In this document: positions 17,859 to 28,077 of the stretch, in pieces
How positions within the stretch are numbered: position 1 is the first letter of the stretch
Layout: each line of letters starts with the position of its first letter
From: Phyllobacterium sp. T1293
Lineage (GTDB): Bacteria > Pseudomonadota > Alphaproteobacteria > Rhizobiales > Rhizobiaceae
Direction of reading: 5' to 3'
Assembly (NCBI RefSeq): GCF_020731415.2
Contig: NZ_CP088273.1
Span: 2,423,001-2,487,000, forward strand
Length of the DNA stretch: 64,000 nucleotides
Made by a program: the position numbers and the translations under genes
Notes under the pieces: model-generated
Databases searched by the model: none
Seen by the model: the letters and a program-made list of their open reading frames with translations, nothing else
Told to the model about the DNA's origin: nothing

Positions 17859-18766
17859 TTGGCCAAGAATTCGAAAAAGAAATCCGACCAGCCACAAGTC
17901 GGTAAGACAACGCTTAAACTCAAGATTGATGGGAAGAAGCGCAGCTTCAATATCGATGATCCCAAATTGCCCGATTGGATTGATGATGGTGCCCTTGCAT
18001 CTGGGGATTTTCCCTACACGGAAAAAATGGACAAGGACGAGTACGCAGACACCTTGGAACAGCTGCAAATAGAACTCGTCAAGATGCAGAGCTGGTTGCA
18101 GGAAACCGGCCGCCGCGTGATATCTGTTTTTGAGGGCCGTGATGCTGCGGGCAAGGGTGGTACGATCTTCACCTTGCGCCAATATATGAACCCTCGTAAT
18201 GCGCGCAATGTCGCGCTGCCCAAGCCCACCGAGACGGAAAGCGGACAATGGTATTACCAGCGTTACGTCTCACACTTCCCGACAAGCGGAGAATTCCTGA
18301 CGTTCGACCGCTCCTGGTACAATCGCGGTGGCGTCGAACCCGTCATGGGATTTTGCACGCCCGAACAGCATGAATCCTTTCTGGAGGAAACCCCGGCTTT
18401 GAGCGAATGATCGTGGCTGACGGTATTTTCTTTTTCAAATTCTGGCTCAACATCGGTCAGACCATGCAGCTCAAACGCTTCCATGATCGCCGCCATAGTC
18501 CGCTGAAGAACTGGAAGTTCTCGCCGATGGACATTGCCGGTGCCGAGAAATGGGATGACTACACAAAGGCTCGCGACGAGATGATGGCCCGGACCCATAC
18601 GGCCCATGCGCCGTGGACGGTCGTGCGCTCCAACGACAAGCGCCGCGCGCGCATCGCCGTTATCCGCCGCGTTCTATTAAGCCTGCCCTACAAAGATCGG
18701 GACCTTGAAGTCATTGGCAATGAAGATGCGCTGATCATTGGTTCGGGCCCGGGGTTTCTTGAATAG
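17859..18766 (+). pseudogene. ppk2: Polyphosphate kinase 2, frameshifted (or sequence error)
   Basis: PPK2 transfers phosphate between polyphosphate and nucleotides. Read through one frameshift this is a full-length ~302-residue family member. It has Walker A in [13 protein letters not shown], the [13 protein letters not shown] segment, Walker B in [20 protein letters not shown], then past the break [36 protein letters not shown] residues, and the [16 protein letters not shown] lid end. Frame is lost near 18391-18400: the first frame ends ETPALSE at TGA 18408-18410, while the family reading is ETPAFERMIV. One extra base (GGCC or TTTT for GGC or TTT) restores it. TTG 17859 with GAGGGAGG five bases upstream is the likely start. 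The 3' end overlaps the convergent glycosyltransferase by 32 bases. Confidence 0.85.
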
Positions 18767-20579
18767 ATCGCGCGGGGCGATGCGGTGTTTTTTCCCACAG
18801 GAATGGCAAGCGGTTTAATTGCCGCAAAGCCCGCCATGCGGCGAAGGACATCAACAGCCAATAAAGCGGTATCCATGGTAAAATCGGGCCGGGCATTCGG
18901 GTGCCCGCCAGCGCGCGTCGTCCCAGCGTGTGGAACGATAAATACCCCATGACGATATTGAGGATATCGAGAAAAAGAAGTTCCCGGATATCCGCAAAGA
19001 CGCCATACCCGGAAAGCCAGCAGAAGGTGGCTCCGGCAATAAAAAACAGAGTGAACGGATAAAGCAGCGAGGAAATAATCATCCCCGCTGCCAACAAATG
19101 ATAGGCAAGGAAGCGCTGAACGCCCAGTTGCCTCAGCAATATAACAGGCCGGCGCATCTGAACGAGCCAGGTCTGTATCCAGCCTTTGAACCAGCGCGTG
19201 CGTTGGCGAAACCATATGTCAATTTCGGTTGGCGCATCTTCAAGGGTTGGACGCGAAATCATATCGATCCGATACCCCAGTCGAGCCAGGCGGGTTCCAA
19301 GCTCCGCATCCTCCGTGACGTTGTGCGGGTCCCATCCTCCAGCGGCTCTCAGGCAATCATAACGAAAATGATTGGAGGTGCCACCAAGCGGCATTACCAA
19401 CCCATGATGCGCAAGCCATGGCAGGAAGCTCCTGAAATGAGCCGCATACTCGAACGCGAACATTCGCGCGATCATGCTTTCATGGGCATTGCCCACCTTG
19501 AGTGGAGCCTGAAGACATCCAAGTTTTTCATCAGCCGATTGGAAGCGTTGGAAGGCTTCGAGCAACTGGTCCGGATGGGGGCGATCCTCCGCATCATAGA
19601 TGACTACAAATGACCCTTTCGACAGCAACAAGCCGTAATTGAGCGCCTTTGGCTTCGTTCGCGGACCGCTGTCGGATATTGGCAGGATGTCAAAACACTG
19701 AGGCATTTCTTCACGCTTGAGCGCAGCCAGCGTCGCCTCATCGTCCGCTTCGCACAGAAACAGAACCTGTAGTTTCGATCGCGGCCAGTTCAGCCCCAAC
19801 ATGGCTTTTACCAGTTGCGGAACAATGTCTGCTTCCTGATAAAGCGCCACCATAACCGTGTAAACAGGAAGCTCATCAGGTCTGATTTCAAGCAGGGGTG
19901 ATAGGCTATCGCTACTCAGGCTCTTGCAGGCAACCAATCGCAACAGGACGCAGGAAAGGAAGAACAGGGAAAAAATAACGTGCAGCCCCTGCCATGTCAG
20001 TCGCGCGTTGTGAAATGCCAACAACAGAAAACAGGTTGCCAATCCGCCGACCAGAATACCTTGCCGGCCTGTCAGGACAATTTTCGCTGAATATTCCTGA
20101 TGCGTGTCCTCAACCATTCTCGATGCTTCATCGACGAGCAACTTTTCGTGGCCGGATCTTAGAAGCTCACGCACGCCTGACGGCGTGGTTATCCTCAATC
20201 GTGTTACCAAATCGCCGCGCTCTGACAAACCGCGCTTGATAACAGCAATATCATTGATGGTTGGCGCGATATAAATCAGCGCATTATTGTGGCGGGTGAG
20301 TACCGTTGCGATGCGTGCGCGTGGCAGAATGCTCATATTCAGGCCCGTGCGCAAAATAATGGTCGTGCTTCGGGGAACCTCTTCAAAAGCCACCCCCGCA
20401 ACATCAGCAATACACTGCCCGATCAACCCATCTTCGCCGCATGCACTTGCATAGAGTTCATCGATGAAAGAGGTGTTGTTGTTGATGGAAGCCGCGAAGG
20501 CAGCTTCTATCAGCGCTTTCGCCAAACCCGCACGATAGAGTCGCGCGGCCAGAAGAACTTCAATTTCACGGGAAAGCAC
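18735..20579 (-). CDS. Membrane glycosyltransferase, family 2 (cellulose-synthase-like)
   Basis: 614 residues. The processive GT2 core spans about 235-480: [15 protein letters not shown], an LCEADDEAT nucleotide-binding Asp, the DxD-like [19 protein letters not shown], the catalytic TEDAELG, and the QRTRWFKGW box. Membrane helices flank it (two at about 170-215, four or more from 490 to 590). The first ~165 residues are a soluble domain resembling the N-terminal part of GspE/XpsE-like proteins, as in some rhizobial N-glycosyltransferase/cellulose-synthase-like proteins. The product is unknown, probably a beta-linked exopolysaccharide or lipid-linked sugar. The only in-frame start after the upstream stop is GTG 20579. 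No polysaccharide operon surrounds it. Confidence 0.88.
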   Translation of the reverse strand: MLSREIEVLLAARLYRAGLAKALIEAAFAASINNNTSFIDELYASACGEDGLIGQCIADVAGVAFEEVPRSTTIILRTGLNMSILPRARIATVLTRHNNALIYIAPTINDIAVIKRGLSERGDLVTRLRITTPSGVRELLRSGHEKLLVDEASRMVEDTHQEYSAKIVLTGRQGILVGGLATCFLLLAFHNARLTWQGLHVIFSLFFLSCVLLRLVACKSLSSDSLSPLLEIRPDELPVYTVMVALYQEADIVPQLVKAMLGLNWPRSKLQVLFLCEADDEATLAALKREEMPQCFDILPISDSGPRTKPKALNYGLLLSKGSFVVIYDAEDRPHPDQLLEAFQRFQSADEKLGCLQAPLKVGNAHESMIARMFAFEYAAHFRSFLPWLAHHGLVMPLGGTSNHFRYDCLRAAGGWDPHNVTEDAELGTRLARLGYRIDMISRPTLEDAPTEIDIWFRQRTRWFKGWIQTWLVQMRRPVILLRQLGVQRFLAYHLLAAGMIISSLLYPFTLFFIAGATFCWLSGYGVFADIRELLFLDILNIVMGYLSFHTLGRRALAGTRMPGPILPWIPLYWLLMSFAAWRALRQLNRLPFLWEKTPHRPARSIQETPGPNQ

Positions 20580-20908
20580 TGGCCGTCTACTGGATGCAGG
20601 TTTCCTGAATGCTCGCGATGGACAGAACGTGTTTCTTTAGCAATGAACAAGCCAACATTATAAACTCAACCCACAATTCGAAATTGAAAATGAAGTTCAG
20701 AACAATTTATAGCTTTATAAACAATAGGTTATACTTGTAGGCGTGATTTACATCTATAACAATCCATCGAAAGTCGAAGCCAGTTATCAAATCCGGTCCT
20801 GCCCGGCAGATGGGTACGATGGATAAACCCAACCACAACCATCAAACCTGTCATGTCGGAACCAGCCGTGCTAATCTTCAGGCAAATCACATCAGATTCT
20901 GAGATCGA
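20580..20908. other. Intergenic region with divergent promoters expected
   Basis: 330 bases between divergent genes, very AT-rich from about 20655 to 20760 and containing a small TTTATAGCTTTATAAA palindrome. I see no gene, RNA or clear operator. Confidence 0.4.
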
Positions 20909-21748
20909 ATGCATATCCGGACAATCGCTTTTTGCACTGCAGGTTTCCTCATGGCGGGGCTGTCCCAAGCCGTTGCCGCATCGGATTTTCCGCATTACTG
21001 GGATGGGCGGGAGCACGTCGCAAAACCAGACCTTTCCACGGTCGAGCGTATCCGGTTTGTCACCACGGTGGATTATCCGCCATTCAATTTCGTTGACGCA
21101 AGCGGGCGTATTTCCGGTTTCAATATCGATCTGGTGCGAGCCATCTGCAACGAGTTGAATGTGACTGCGATTTGCCAGATCGAAGCACGGCCATGGAACG
21201 AATTGCAGCAGACCGTAGAAAACGGCGAAGCCGAGGCAATCATCGCTGGGTTGAAACCCACAACAGCGCTGCGGGAAAAGTTCGCATTCACCGCTCCCTA
21301 TATGCGCTTGCCTGCCCGTTTCGTTACCTTAAAGGAAACGGGCCTTGCGGAGCCTTTGGCTGACAAGCTTGAGAACAAAGTGGTTGGCGTCGTTGCCGGG
21401 TCCGTTCATCAGGCGATTTTTGCCGACTATTTTCCCAAAGATCGATGGGTCGGCTATCCCACGCGCGAATTGATGTTGAAGGATTTGCTGGACAAGAAAA
21501 TCGACGCAGTTTTCGGCGACGGGTCTGATCTGTCGTTCTGGATTGGCAGCCCGGAAGCCAAGAATTGCTGCACGTTTGCCGGTGGACCTTACATTGCGCC
21601 GCAGTTTCTGGGCGATGGTATGATGATCGCCACCACGACGAAAAACACCGATCTCGTTGATGCCTTCAATTTTGCATTGAAATCCATGGAAGAAAAAGGC
21701 ACGACCTCTGAACTCTATCTGCGGTACTTTCCCGTCGATTTTTATTAA
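20909..21748 (+). CDS. Periplasmic amino-acid-binding protein (SBP family 3)
   Basis: 279 residues with a signal peptide (cut after AVAA near 24). The mature part is a type II solute-binding fold of the polar amino acid group: RIRFVTTVDYPPFNFVDASGRISGFNIDLVRAICNELNV near 48-85, EAEAIIAGLKPT, the FTAPYMRLPARFV hinge region, VVGVVAGSVHQ, and DAVFGDGSDLSFW. It would deliver a ligand to an ABC permease, or act as a sensor, but no permease or ATPase gene adjoins it, so it is an orphan binding protein. It stands alone between the glycosyltransferase and lysK. Confidence 0.9.
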   Translation: MHIRTIAFCTAGFLMAGLSQAVAASDFPHYWDGREHVAKPDLSTVERIRFVTTVDYPPFNFVDASGRISGFNIDLVRAICNELNVTAICQIEARPWNELQQTVENGEAEAIIAGLKPTTALREKFAFTAPYMRLPARFVTLKETGLAEPLADKLENKVVGVVAGSVHQAIFADYFPKDRWVGYPTRELMLKDLLDKKIDAVFGDGSDLSFWIGSPEAKNCCTFAGGPYIAPQFLGDGMMIATTTKNTDLVDAFNFALKSMEEKGTTSELYLRYFPVDFY

Positions 21749-21855
21749 AACCGCCTACCAACAGTCCTGTGTGACGCCGTGGCAATTGACGCGGCGAAGC
21801 TGCCGCCATAGTGTCCGCGCGCTTCACCACATGGCAGGAAAACAGGAAACCGAGA

Positions 21856-23513
21856 ATGACTTCGCGCCCCAATACCCAAATCGAACTGACCCCCGAGCTT
21901 ATCGCGGCGGCAGCAGAGGCCAAAGCGTGGCCCTTCGAAGAGGCGCAGAAGATTATCAAACGGTATGAGAAAACAGGTTATCCTGAAACCGTGCTGTTCG
22001 AAACGGGTTACGGTCCATCCGGCCTCCCCCACATCGGCACGTTCGGCGAAGTTGCGCGGACCTCGATGGTTCGACACGCCTTTCGCGTCCTGACAAAGGA
22101 CAGCGTCAGGACAAAGATTTTGTGCTTTTCAGACGATATGGATGGATTGCGCAAAGTTCCAGACAATGTACCAAACCGGGATATGATGGCGTCGTATCTG
22201 GGCAAGCCGCTCAGCCGCATCCCTGATCCCTTCTCCAACGAATATCCATCGTTCGGCGCCGCCAATAATGCCCGGTTGCGGGCATTTCTCGACCGCTTCG
22301 GCTTCGACTATGAATTCGCATCCGCCACAGATTATTATACGTCGGGCCGGTTTGACGAGACGCTGCTCAAAATGCTGGCGGCCTATGATGATGTCATGAA
22401 CATCATCCAGCCAACCTTGGGTGAGGAACGCCGGGCAACCTATTCGCCCTTCCTGCCTATCAGCCCGACCACAGGCATTGTCCTGCAGGTACCCATGATT
22501 GCCCGCAATGTGCAAAAAGGTACCATTACTTATGAAGATCCGGATACCGGCGAGCACATAGAAACGGAAGTCACTGGCGGCAAGGTCAAGTGCCAATGGA
22601 AAGCCGATTGGGCCATGCGCTGGACCGCGCTTGGTGTCGACTATGAAATGGCAGGCAAGGACCTGATCGACTCCGTTACGCTGTCATCCAAGATTTGCCG
22701 CGCTATTGGCGGCCGCGCGCCCGAAGGCTTCAATTATGAGCTTTTCCTTGATGACAAGGGCCAGAAGATTTCGAAGTCGAAGGGCAATGGCTTGACCATC
22801 GATGACTGGCTGACCTATGCCCCGACCGAGAGCCTCTCGCTCTATATGTTCCAGAAGCCGAAGACCGCGAAAAAACTCTATTTCGACGTTATCCCGAAGG
22901 CAGTGGACGAGTACTTCACGTTCCTTTCCGCGTATCAGCGGCAGGAATGGAAGGAGCGGCTGGGCAACCCTGTCTGGCATCAGCATTACGGCAACCCGCC
23001 CGTACTTGATATGCCCGTGCCTTTCGCCATGCTGCTCAACCTTGTCAGCGCTTCAAACGCCGAGAATGCCGACGTTCTCTGGGGCTTCATTTCCCGTTAT
23101 GCACCAGGTGTGACACAGGAGAACAATCCGAAGCTCAATGAACTCGTTACCTATGCGATCCGGTATTTCAATGACTTCGTCAAGCCGACGAAGAAGTTCC
23201 GCCCGGCTGATGAGGTCGAGCTTGAGGCCCTGAGGGGCATTGACGCGCAGCTCGCGACATTGCCTGCGGATGCGGATGGCAATGCGATCCAGAATGCCAT
23301 GCTGGACGTCGCCCGTGGCATTGAACGCTATCAGGATCATACCAAGAAGAGCCCGAGGGTGGACCCGGTGTATCCGTGTCGTTCTTCCAGATGCTCTATG
23401 AGGTGCTGATCGGGCAGGAACGCGGACCGCGCTTTGGCTCTTTCGTCGCGCTTTATGGCATCAATGAAACACGGGCGCTCATCAAAAAGGCATTGACGGG
23501 TCAATTGGCTTAG
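21856..23513 (+). pseudogene. lysK: Class I lysyl-tRNA synthetase, frameshifted near the 3' end (or sequence error)
   Basis: Charges tRNA-Lys with lysine; the class I enzyme of archaea and many alphaproteobacteria. ATG 21856 has AGGAAA upstream. Residues 1-500 are intact, with the HIGH-type signature [13 protein letters not shown] (near 50) and [10 protein letters not shown] (near 300). Near 23351-23358 one base is missing: the written frame turns to [11 protein letters not shown] and stops at 23409, while the next frame continues as [18 protein letters not shown] to the normal ending and stops at 23513. The repaired length (~552 residues) is normal. Because this is often the only lysyl-tRNA synthetase, a true knockout is unlikely; a CCCC or GG undercall, or a tolerated altered tail, fits better. 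Confidence 0.9.
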
Positions 23514-23551
23514 TTCTTCCATATCAGGAGTAGAATCCTCGGGAGGAACGG

Positions 23552-23935
23552 ATGATTGACCACACCGGAGTGAATGTCAGCAATTTCGAAGAGAGCAAGA
23601 AGTTCTATCAGAAAGCGCTGGCAGCCATTGGTTATGAACTGATTGTCGAGTTTCCTGCCTCTGTCACCGGCAGCGCTGATGTTGCCGGTTTTGGCGAAGG
23701 CGGCAAACCGGATTTCTGGATTGCCAGCGGCACGCCGAACAATCCCCCTGTCCATGTTGCGTTTCGTGTCAGCAATCGTGCGTTTGTGGATGCCTTCCAT
23801 AAGGCGGCGCTTGAAGCGGGTGGCAAAGACAATGGCCAGCCCGGACTGCGTGCCCATTATCATCCCGATTATTATGGGGCCTTTGTACACGATCCGGACA
23901 GCCATAATGTGGAAGCTGTCTGCCACGAGCGTTGA
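23552..23935 (+). CDS. VOC (glyoxalase/bleomycin-resistance fold) protein
   Basis: 127 residues, one vicinal-oxygen-chelate domain: MIDHTGVNVSNFEESKKFY at the start, a central FWIASG then PVHVAFRVSNRAFVDAFH strand-helix, and YYGAFVHDPDSHNVEAVCH at the end. His4, His52-region residues and a C-terminal Glu are placed as metal ligands in the family. GGGAGG lies just ahead of ATG 23552. Such proteins are dioxygenases, isomerases or binding proteins; no substrate can be deduced. It follows lysK by 38 bases on the same strand. Confidence 0.88.
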   Translation: MIDHTGVNVSNFEESKKFYQKALAAIGYELIVEFPASVTGSADVAGFGEGGKPDFWIASGTPNNPPVHVAFRVSNRAFVDAFHKAALEAGGKDNGQPGLRAHYHPDYYGAFVHDPDSHNVEAVCHER

Positions 23936-23948
23936 GGAATTAAGCTCT

Positions 23949-24824
23949 CTACTGCGGCTTCGGCGGAAATGATGCGTCAGGTGCAGTCACCGGCGGCGGC
24001 GCGGGCTGTAGCCCTGGCACATCACCGGAAGAATCAAGCAATGGCGCTTCATCAATTGCCGGAAGCGTTGGAGGCGGGCTGCCAAAAATGCCAAGCTTCG
24101 CCTCCTGCGCCCTTTTCATGTTTTCAGCCAGAGATGTGCCATCAGCGGCCCGTGCCCAGCCATTATCAACCAGCCATGCGGCCAGATTGATGGTGCCAAG
24201 CTTGCATTGGGTCGAAATAACAGCCTCCGGCGGCTGACCGGGAACATTGCATTCTATGGCTTTCGAGCGCAGCCAATTGCGAAAAGCAGTGCGGGCAGCC
24301 ATGCCGCAAGGCCATGATGCACCACCGTCAATTGCACAGGTTTCATCAGGGGATATAATGTTGATGCCCTCAACGGTGATCCTGTAGCCGGAGGCCTCAA
24401 CTGTCCCCGCAGCGGTCGCCACTGGCCGGTAAAGCAATTTGGGTCTTGCCGTATTATCAACCGGCACAGGCGGTGGTGGAGGCGGCGGCGGCACTGCCTG
24501 CCCGATCTCGCTCAGCGGTTGACGCGGTTCGATGCGTTGCAGAGGCACTGTTTCCTTACCCGTAAAGGAAAAACCATCCGGATCAACCTGCCGTGCGGCA
24601 GTTGTTGTTTGTGGCGCTGGAGGTGCCGCTTCCTGCAGCTGGTCAGAGTTACCCGGCGCTTCACCGCCCGCATCATCGGGTATCTGAAAGGTTTCCGGAG
24701 CAATCGTTACATCTTGCCCGCTTACACCTGATGATGGCAGGCCGATATAAAACGGCGAGATGAAGACATAGGCCAAACCAAGCCCGACCAGAATGGTCAG
24801 AATATAGAGCGGTATCTGACGCAT
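23949..24824 (-). CDS. Membrane-anchored protein with degenerate SNase-like (thermonuclease) domain
   Basis: 291 residues. One N-terminal transmembrane helix (5-25) anchors a proline-rich periplasmic linker, including a run of eight prolines near 110. A C-terminal domain at about 145-250 follows the staphylococcal-nuclease pattern of secreted rhizobial thermonuclease-like proteins: GYRITVEGINIISPDETC, WPCGMAARTAFRNWLR, KLGTINLAAWLVDNGWARA and AQEAKLGIFG. Four cysteines (ETC, WPC, IEC, TQC) probably form two disulfides. The Arg/Glu catalytic residues of active SNase (GR..A segment) are not evident, so nuclease activity is doubtful. It starts 18 bases after the S24 regulator and probably shares its transcript. 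Confidence 0.75.
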   Translation of the reverse strand: MRQIPLYILTILVGLGLAYVFISPFYIGLPSSGVSGQDVTIAPETFQIPDDAGGEAPGNSDQLQEAAPPAPQTTTAARQVDPDGFSFTGKETVPLQRIEPRQPLSEIGQAVPPPPPPPPVPVDNTARPKLLYRPVATAAGTVEASGYRITVEGINIISPDETCAIDGGASWPCGMAARTAFRNWLRSKAIECNVPGQPPEAVISTQCKLGTINLAAWLVDNGWARAADGTSLAENMKRAQEAKLGIFGSPPPTLPAIDEAPLLDSSGDVPGLQPAPPPVTAPDASFPPKPQ

Positions 24825-24842
24825 GGGGGAATTCGCTCCCTG

Positions 24843-25487
24843 TTATTGGCTGGCCCACAATATCCGGGCAATCCAGTCGATATGAACGGCATCGAATGTC
24901 CGGTTGGCGTGCTCCGGGTTCATTGACAGCAGTTCAACAGTGCGCGGGGTCTGGCGTGCGAGAATTTTGGCCATGACCTCACCCTCTTTTGTGCGGACAA
25001 CGACACGATCGCCGCGACGCACGGGAGCACCGGGCGCGACAATGATTGTATCGCCATCGCGATAAAGTGGCAGCATGGAGTCGCCGGAAACTTCCAGCGC
25101 ATAGACGGCATCACCCGATCCAACGGGAAATTCGACCACATCCCAGCCCTGCCCCACCGGAAAACCGCCATCGTCAAAGAAGCCGCCCGCCCCCGCCTGG
25201 GCAAAGCCCAGCAGCGGTACGGAGCGCATCACACCGCTTCCGGCCCTGTTGCCCTTACCGCCGATAACCAGCAGCATGAATTCATCCAGAGACGCGCCCG
25301 TCGCTTCCATGATCTTGGCCAGCGATTCCGTCGAAGGCCACCGCGCACGGCCATCAACCGCATAGCGCTTGGATTTGTTGAATGTGGTGGGGTCAAGCCC
25401 GGCACGCTTCGCCAATCCCGAAACGGAAAGCGAATGGCGTTCCGCCAGCGCATCAATGGCCGCCCAGATTCGGTCGTGTGAAAACAT
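24843..25487 (-). CDS. S24/LexA-like transcriptional repressor
   Basis: 214 residues. An N-terminal helix-turn-helix (about 15-75: LSVSGLAKRAGLDPTTFNKSKR) is joined to an S24 peptidase domain, as in phage CI-type and LexA-like repressors. The catalytic Ser lies in EVSGDSMLPLYRDGD and the Lys in GEVMAKILAR. The cleavage-site dipeptide (Ala/Cys-Gly) may be in the FAQAGAGGFFDDGG stretch. DNA damage or another signal would trigger self-cleavage. No prophage genes surround it. It overlies a likely two-gene unit with the membrane nuclease-like protein. Confidence 0.9.
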   Translation of the reverse strand: MFSHDRIWAAIDALAERHSLSVSGLAKRAGLDPTTFNKSKRYAVDGRARWPSTESLAKIMEATGASLDEFMLLVIGGKGNRAGSGVMRSVPLLGFAQAGAGGFFDDGGFPVGQGWDVVEFPVGSGDAVYALEVSGDSMLPLYRDGDTIIVAPGAPVRRGDRVVVRTKEGEVMAKILARQTPRTVELLSMNPEHANRTFDAVHIDWIARILWASQ

Positions 25488-25590
25488 CAGATTCTTCCAG
25501 ATAAAGGAAAAAATACCTTCACTAAAGTTCTAGGAGCGATTTGAGGAAAAGTCGAGTTAAAACGCGGAAAACTTTCTTATTTTAGTGGTG

Positions 25591-25761
25591 TGGTTCGTGG
25601 TTCGTGGTTCGACAAGCTCACCATGAGGGAGAGTGGGGATGCAAAGCTAATCGCAAAGGGTGCAGCACAAATATTGCAGATCACCAATGTTGCAGAACTT
25701 GACTCCCCTTCATCACCCCTCTCCCTCATGGTGAGCTTGTCGAACCACGAACCACGAACCA
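25591..25761. repeat. Palindromic repeat element, copy 1 (43-bp perfect arms)
   Basis: Arms at 25591-25633 and 25719-25761 are perfect 43-base inverted repeats (TGGTTCGTGGTTCGTGGTTC onward to CATGAGGGAGAG) around an 85-base centre. The arms contain a direct 8-base repeat (TGGTTCG). The centre is also weakly palindromic. A diverged relative lies at 48624-48899. The remainder of the gap 25488-25590 holds nothing recognised. Confidence 0.9.
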
Positions 25762-25805
25762 CCACGCACGATATTCATGCAAAGCTTGAACTACCTGCAA
25801 TAACA

Positions 25806-25836
25806 ATGAGGGGATCAGTATCTGACCCCCTCATTT
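25806..25836. terminator. Terminator after the fadB-like gene
   Basis: ATGAGGGG-TCAG pairs with CTGA-CCCCTCAT around TAT, with TTTTT on the plus-strand side and TTGTTATT on the minus side. It lies just beyond the fadB-like stop (25842), where the leftward operon should end. Confidence 0.65.
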
Positions 25837-25841
25837 TTCAA

Positions 25842-28064
25842 TCACGCAGCTTTTTTCTTCTTGGCTTCAACCGGATAGGGATTGAAGCGCTCATAGAAGG
25901 TTTCACCTGTTTCAGCCATATCAAGCAGCAGTTTCGGTGCCTTGAACTGGGCGCCGTACTTCTTCTGCAAGCCTTTGGCGATCTTCACGAAATTCGCTGC
26001 ACCAATGCCATCGATGTAGGACAGTGTTCCGCCCGTATAGGGTGCAAAACCGAAAGCGAGGATCGAGCCGACATCCGCTTCACGCGGGTCGGTAACAATA
26101 CCTTCTTCCATAACGCGGGCCGCTTCCAAGGCGATGGTGAAGAGGAAGCGCTGCTTTAGTTCTTCCACATCGATCTTGTCGGCATCCTGCTGCGGATAAA
26201 GCGTCTTCAGCTCTGGCCAAAGATGCTTCTTGGCTGGCTTGGCCGGATAGTCATAAAAACCCTTGCCATTCTTGCGGCCACGACGGTCATACTTATCGAC
26301 CAGCGTATTGACCAGTTCCACATGACGCGGGTCGACAGCTTTCGGGCCAAGATCGGCAAGCGTTGCCTTGAGGATTTTCTGCGACAGGTCGATTGCAGTT
26401 TCGTCGTTGAGCGCGAGCGGTCCCACCGGCATGCCAGCCATGCGCGCGACATTCTCGATCATTGCAGGCGGAACGCCTTCCACGAGCATGTTGTAGGCTT
26501 CGCACATGTAGCGCAGAACGCAGCGATTGACATAGAAGCCCCGCGTATCGTTGACGACAATCGGCGTCTTCTTGATTGCACGAACGTAGTCGAGCGCAAC
26601 AGCCAGTGCCTTCTCGGAAGTCTTCTTGCCCAAAATAACCTCGACCAGCATCATCTTGTCGACAGGCGAGAAGAAGTGAATGCCGATAAAGTTCTTTGGC
26701 CGTACCGAAACCTTGGCAAGGCCGGTGATCGGCAATGTCGAGGTGTTGGATGCAAACACAGCTGCGGGCTTCAACACGGCTTCGGCCTGTTCCGTTGCCT
26801 TGCGCTTGACTTCACGGTCTTCGAACACAGCTTCGATGACAAGATCCGCACCGTCAAGTTCCGCATATTGCGTTGTCGCCGTGATCAGACCGAGGAGCTT
26901 TTCCTTGTCCTCAGCAGTCGCCTTGCCCTTCTGGACTTCCTTGGTGATCAGGTCAGTCGTATGCGCCTTGCCCTTATCCGCAGCTTCCTGAGTCTGGTCG
27001 ATCAGAACGACAGGAATACCGGCTTTGGCAGTGACATAAGCAATACCTGCACCCATGAAACCGGCACCGATAACACCGACCTTCTTGAACTTGGTTGGCT
27101 TGACGTCAACAGGACGGCGCGCACCCTTATTCAACTCCTGCAGGGAAACGAATAGCGAGCGGATCATCATGCCCGCTTCGGTGCTCTGCAGGATGTTGGT
27201 GAAGTAGCGCTGCTCGATCTTCAGACCCGTATCGAAAGGCACGAGAAGGCCTTCATAGACGGATTTGAGGATCGCGGCGGCACCCGGATAATTACCATAG
27301 GTTTCACGGCGCAGAATGGCCGTTGCAGCTGGCCAGAGATTGGCACCCGCTGCCGAATAGATCGCACCGCCGGGAAGCTTGAAGCCCTTTTCATCCCATG
27401 GCTGAACAGGCTTCAGGCCTGCCTTGATCATTTTCTTGGCGGTTTCAACGAGCTTCTTGGCCGGAGCAATTTCGTGTACCAGACCCATGGCCTTGGCGCG
27501 CGCAGCGGTCAGGCTGGAGCCCGTCGTCATCATCTGCAGGGCGTCCTGCTGGTTGGTCAGGCGCGGGACACGCTGTGTACCACCGGCACCAGGGAAGATG
27601 CCAACCTTGACTTCAGGCAGAGCCATTTTCACCGATGGATCATCGGAAACAACGCGACCATGACAGGCCAGCGACATTTCGAATGCGCCGCCCATGCAGG
27701 TGCCGTTGATGGCCGAAACCCATGGCTTGCCAGATGTTTCAAGCTTGCGGAACAGACCGCCCATCTTGCCGGTGTTTTCGAACAGAAGCTCAACGGCCTT
27801 CTTGGGGTCCTTGGCTTTTTCATCCTGAAACAGCTGGAACATGCGCTTGAGCATGGTCAGGTCAGCACCGCCGGAGAATGTATCCTTGCCAGAGGTGATG
27901 ACCGCGCCCTTGATGGCTTCGTCCTTGGCAACCCGGTCAACGATGGCGTCGAGTTCCTTCATCACCTCTTCGGTGAAGACATTCATCGATTTGTCAGGCA
28001 TATCCCATGTTACGAGCGCAATACCATCGGCGTCGACGTCGAATTTGAAGTTTGTATAGCTCAT
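25842..28064 (-). CDS. fadB: Fatty-acid oxidation multifunctional enzyme (enoyl-CoA hydratase / 3-hydroxyacyl-CoA dehydrogenase)
   Basis: 740 residues from ATG 28064 (GGGAG just upstream; 19 earlier codons are rejected). The N-terminal crotonase domain (1-300) has [17 protein letters not shown] and [16 protein letters not shown] with the two catalytic glutamates. The dehydrogenase part begins with the NAD fold [20 protein letters not shown] (near 330) and carries [13 protein letters not shown] with the catalytic His, then GFYVNRC, and the paired C-terminal domains with GFYDYP. It hydrates enoyl-CoA and oxidises 3-hydroxyacyl-CoA; the thiolase 13 bases upstream supplies the last step. The symbol follows the family; FadJ or a specific long-chain variant cannot be excluded. 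Confidence 0.93.
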   Translation of the reverse strand: MSYTNFKFDVDADGIALVTWDMPDKSMNVFTEEVMKELDAIVDRVAKDEAIKGAVITSGKDTFSGGADLTMLKRMFQLFQDEKAKDPKKAVELLFENTGKMGGLFRKLETSGKPWVSAINGTCMGGAFEMSLACHGRVVSDDPSVKMALPEVKVGIFPGAGGTQRVPRLTNQQDALQMMTTGSSLTAARAKAMGLVHEIAPAKKLVETAKKMIKAGLKPVQPWDEKGFKLPGGAIYSAAGANLWPAATAILRRETYGNYPGAAAILKSVYEGLLVPFDTGLKIEQRYFTNILQSTEAGMMIRSLFVSLQELNKGARRPVDVKPTKFKKVGVIGAGFMGAGIAYVTAKAGIPVVLIDQTQEAADKGKAHTTDLITKEVQKGKATAEDKEKLLGLITATTQYAELDGADLVIEAVFEDREVKRKATEQAEAVLKPAAVFASNTSTLPITGLAKVSVRPKNFIGIHFFSPVDKMMLVEVILGKKTSEKALAVALDYVRAIKKTPIVVNDTRGFYVNRCVLRYMCEAYNMLVEGVPPAMIENVARMAGMPVGPLALNDETAIDLSQKILKATLADLGPKAVDPRHVELVNTLVDKYDRRGRKNGKGFYDYPAKPAKKHLWPELKTLYPQQDADKIDVEELKQRFLFTIALEAARVMEEGIVTDPREADVGSILAFGFAPYTGGTLSYIDGIGAANFVKIAKGLQKKYGAQFKAPKLLLDMAETGETFYERFNPYPVEAKKKKAA

Positions 28065-28077
28065 CTTCTGCTCTCCC

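Noticed and set aside
26223..27155. 310-residue plus-strand frame behind the fadB-like gene
   Set aside because: Shadow of a well-supported gene with low codon bias on the opposite strand.
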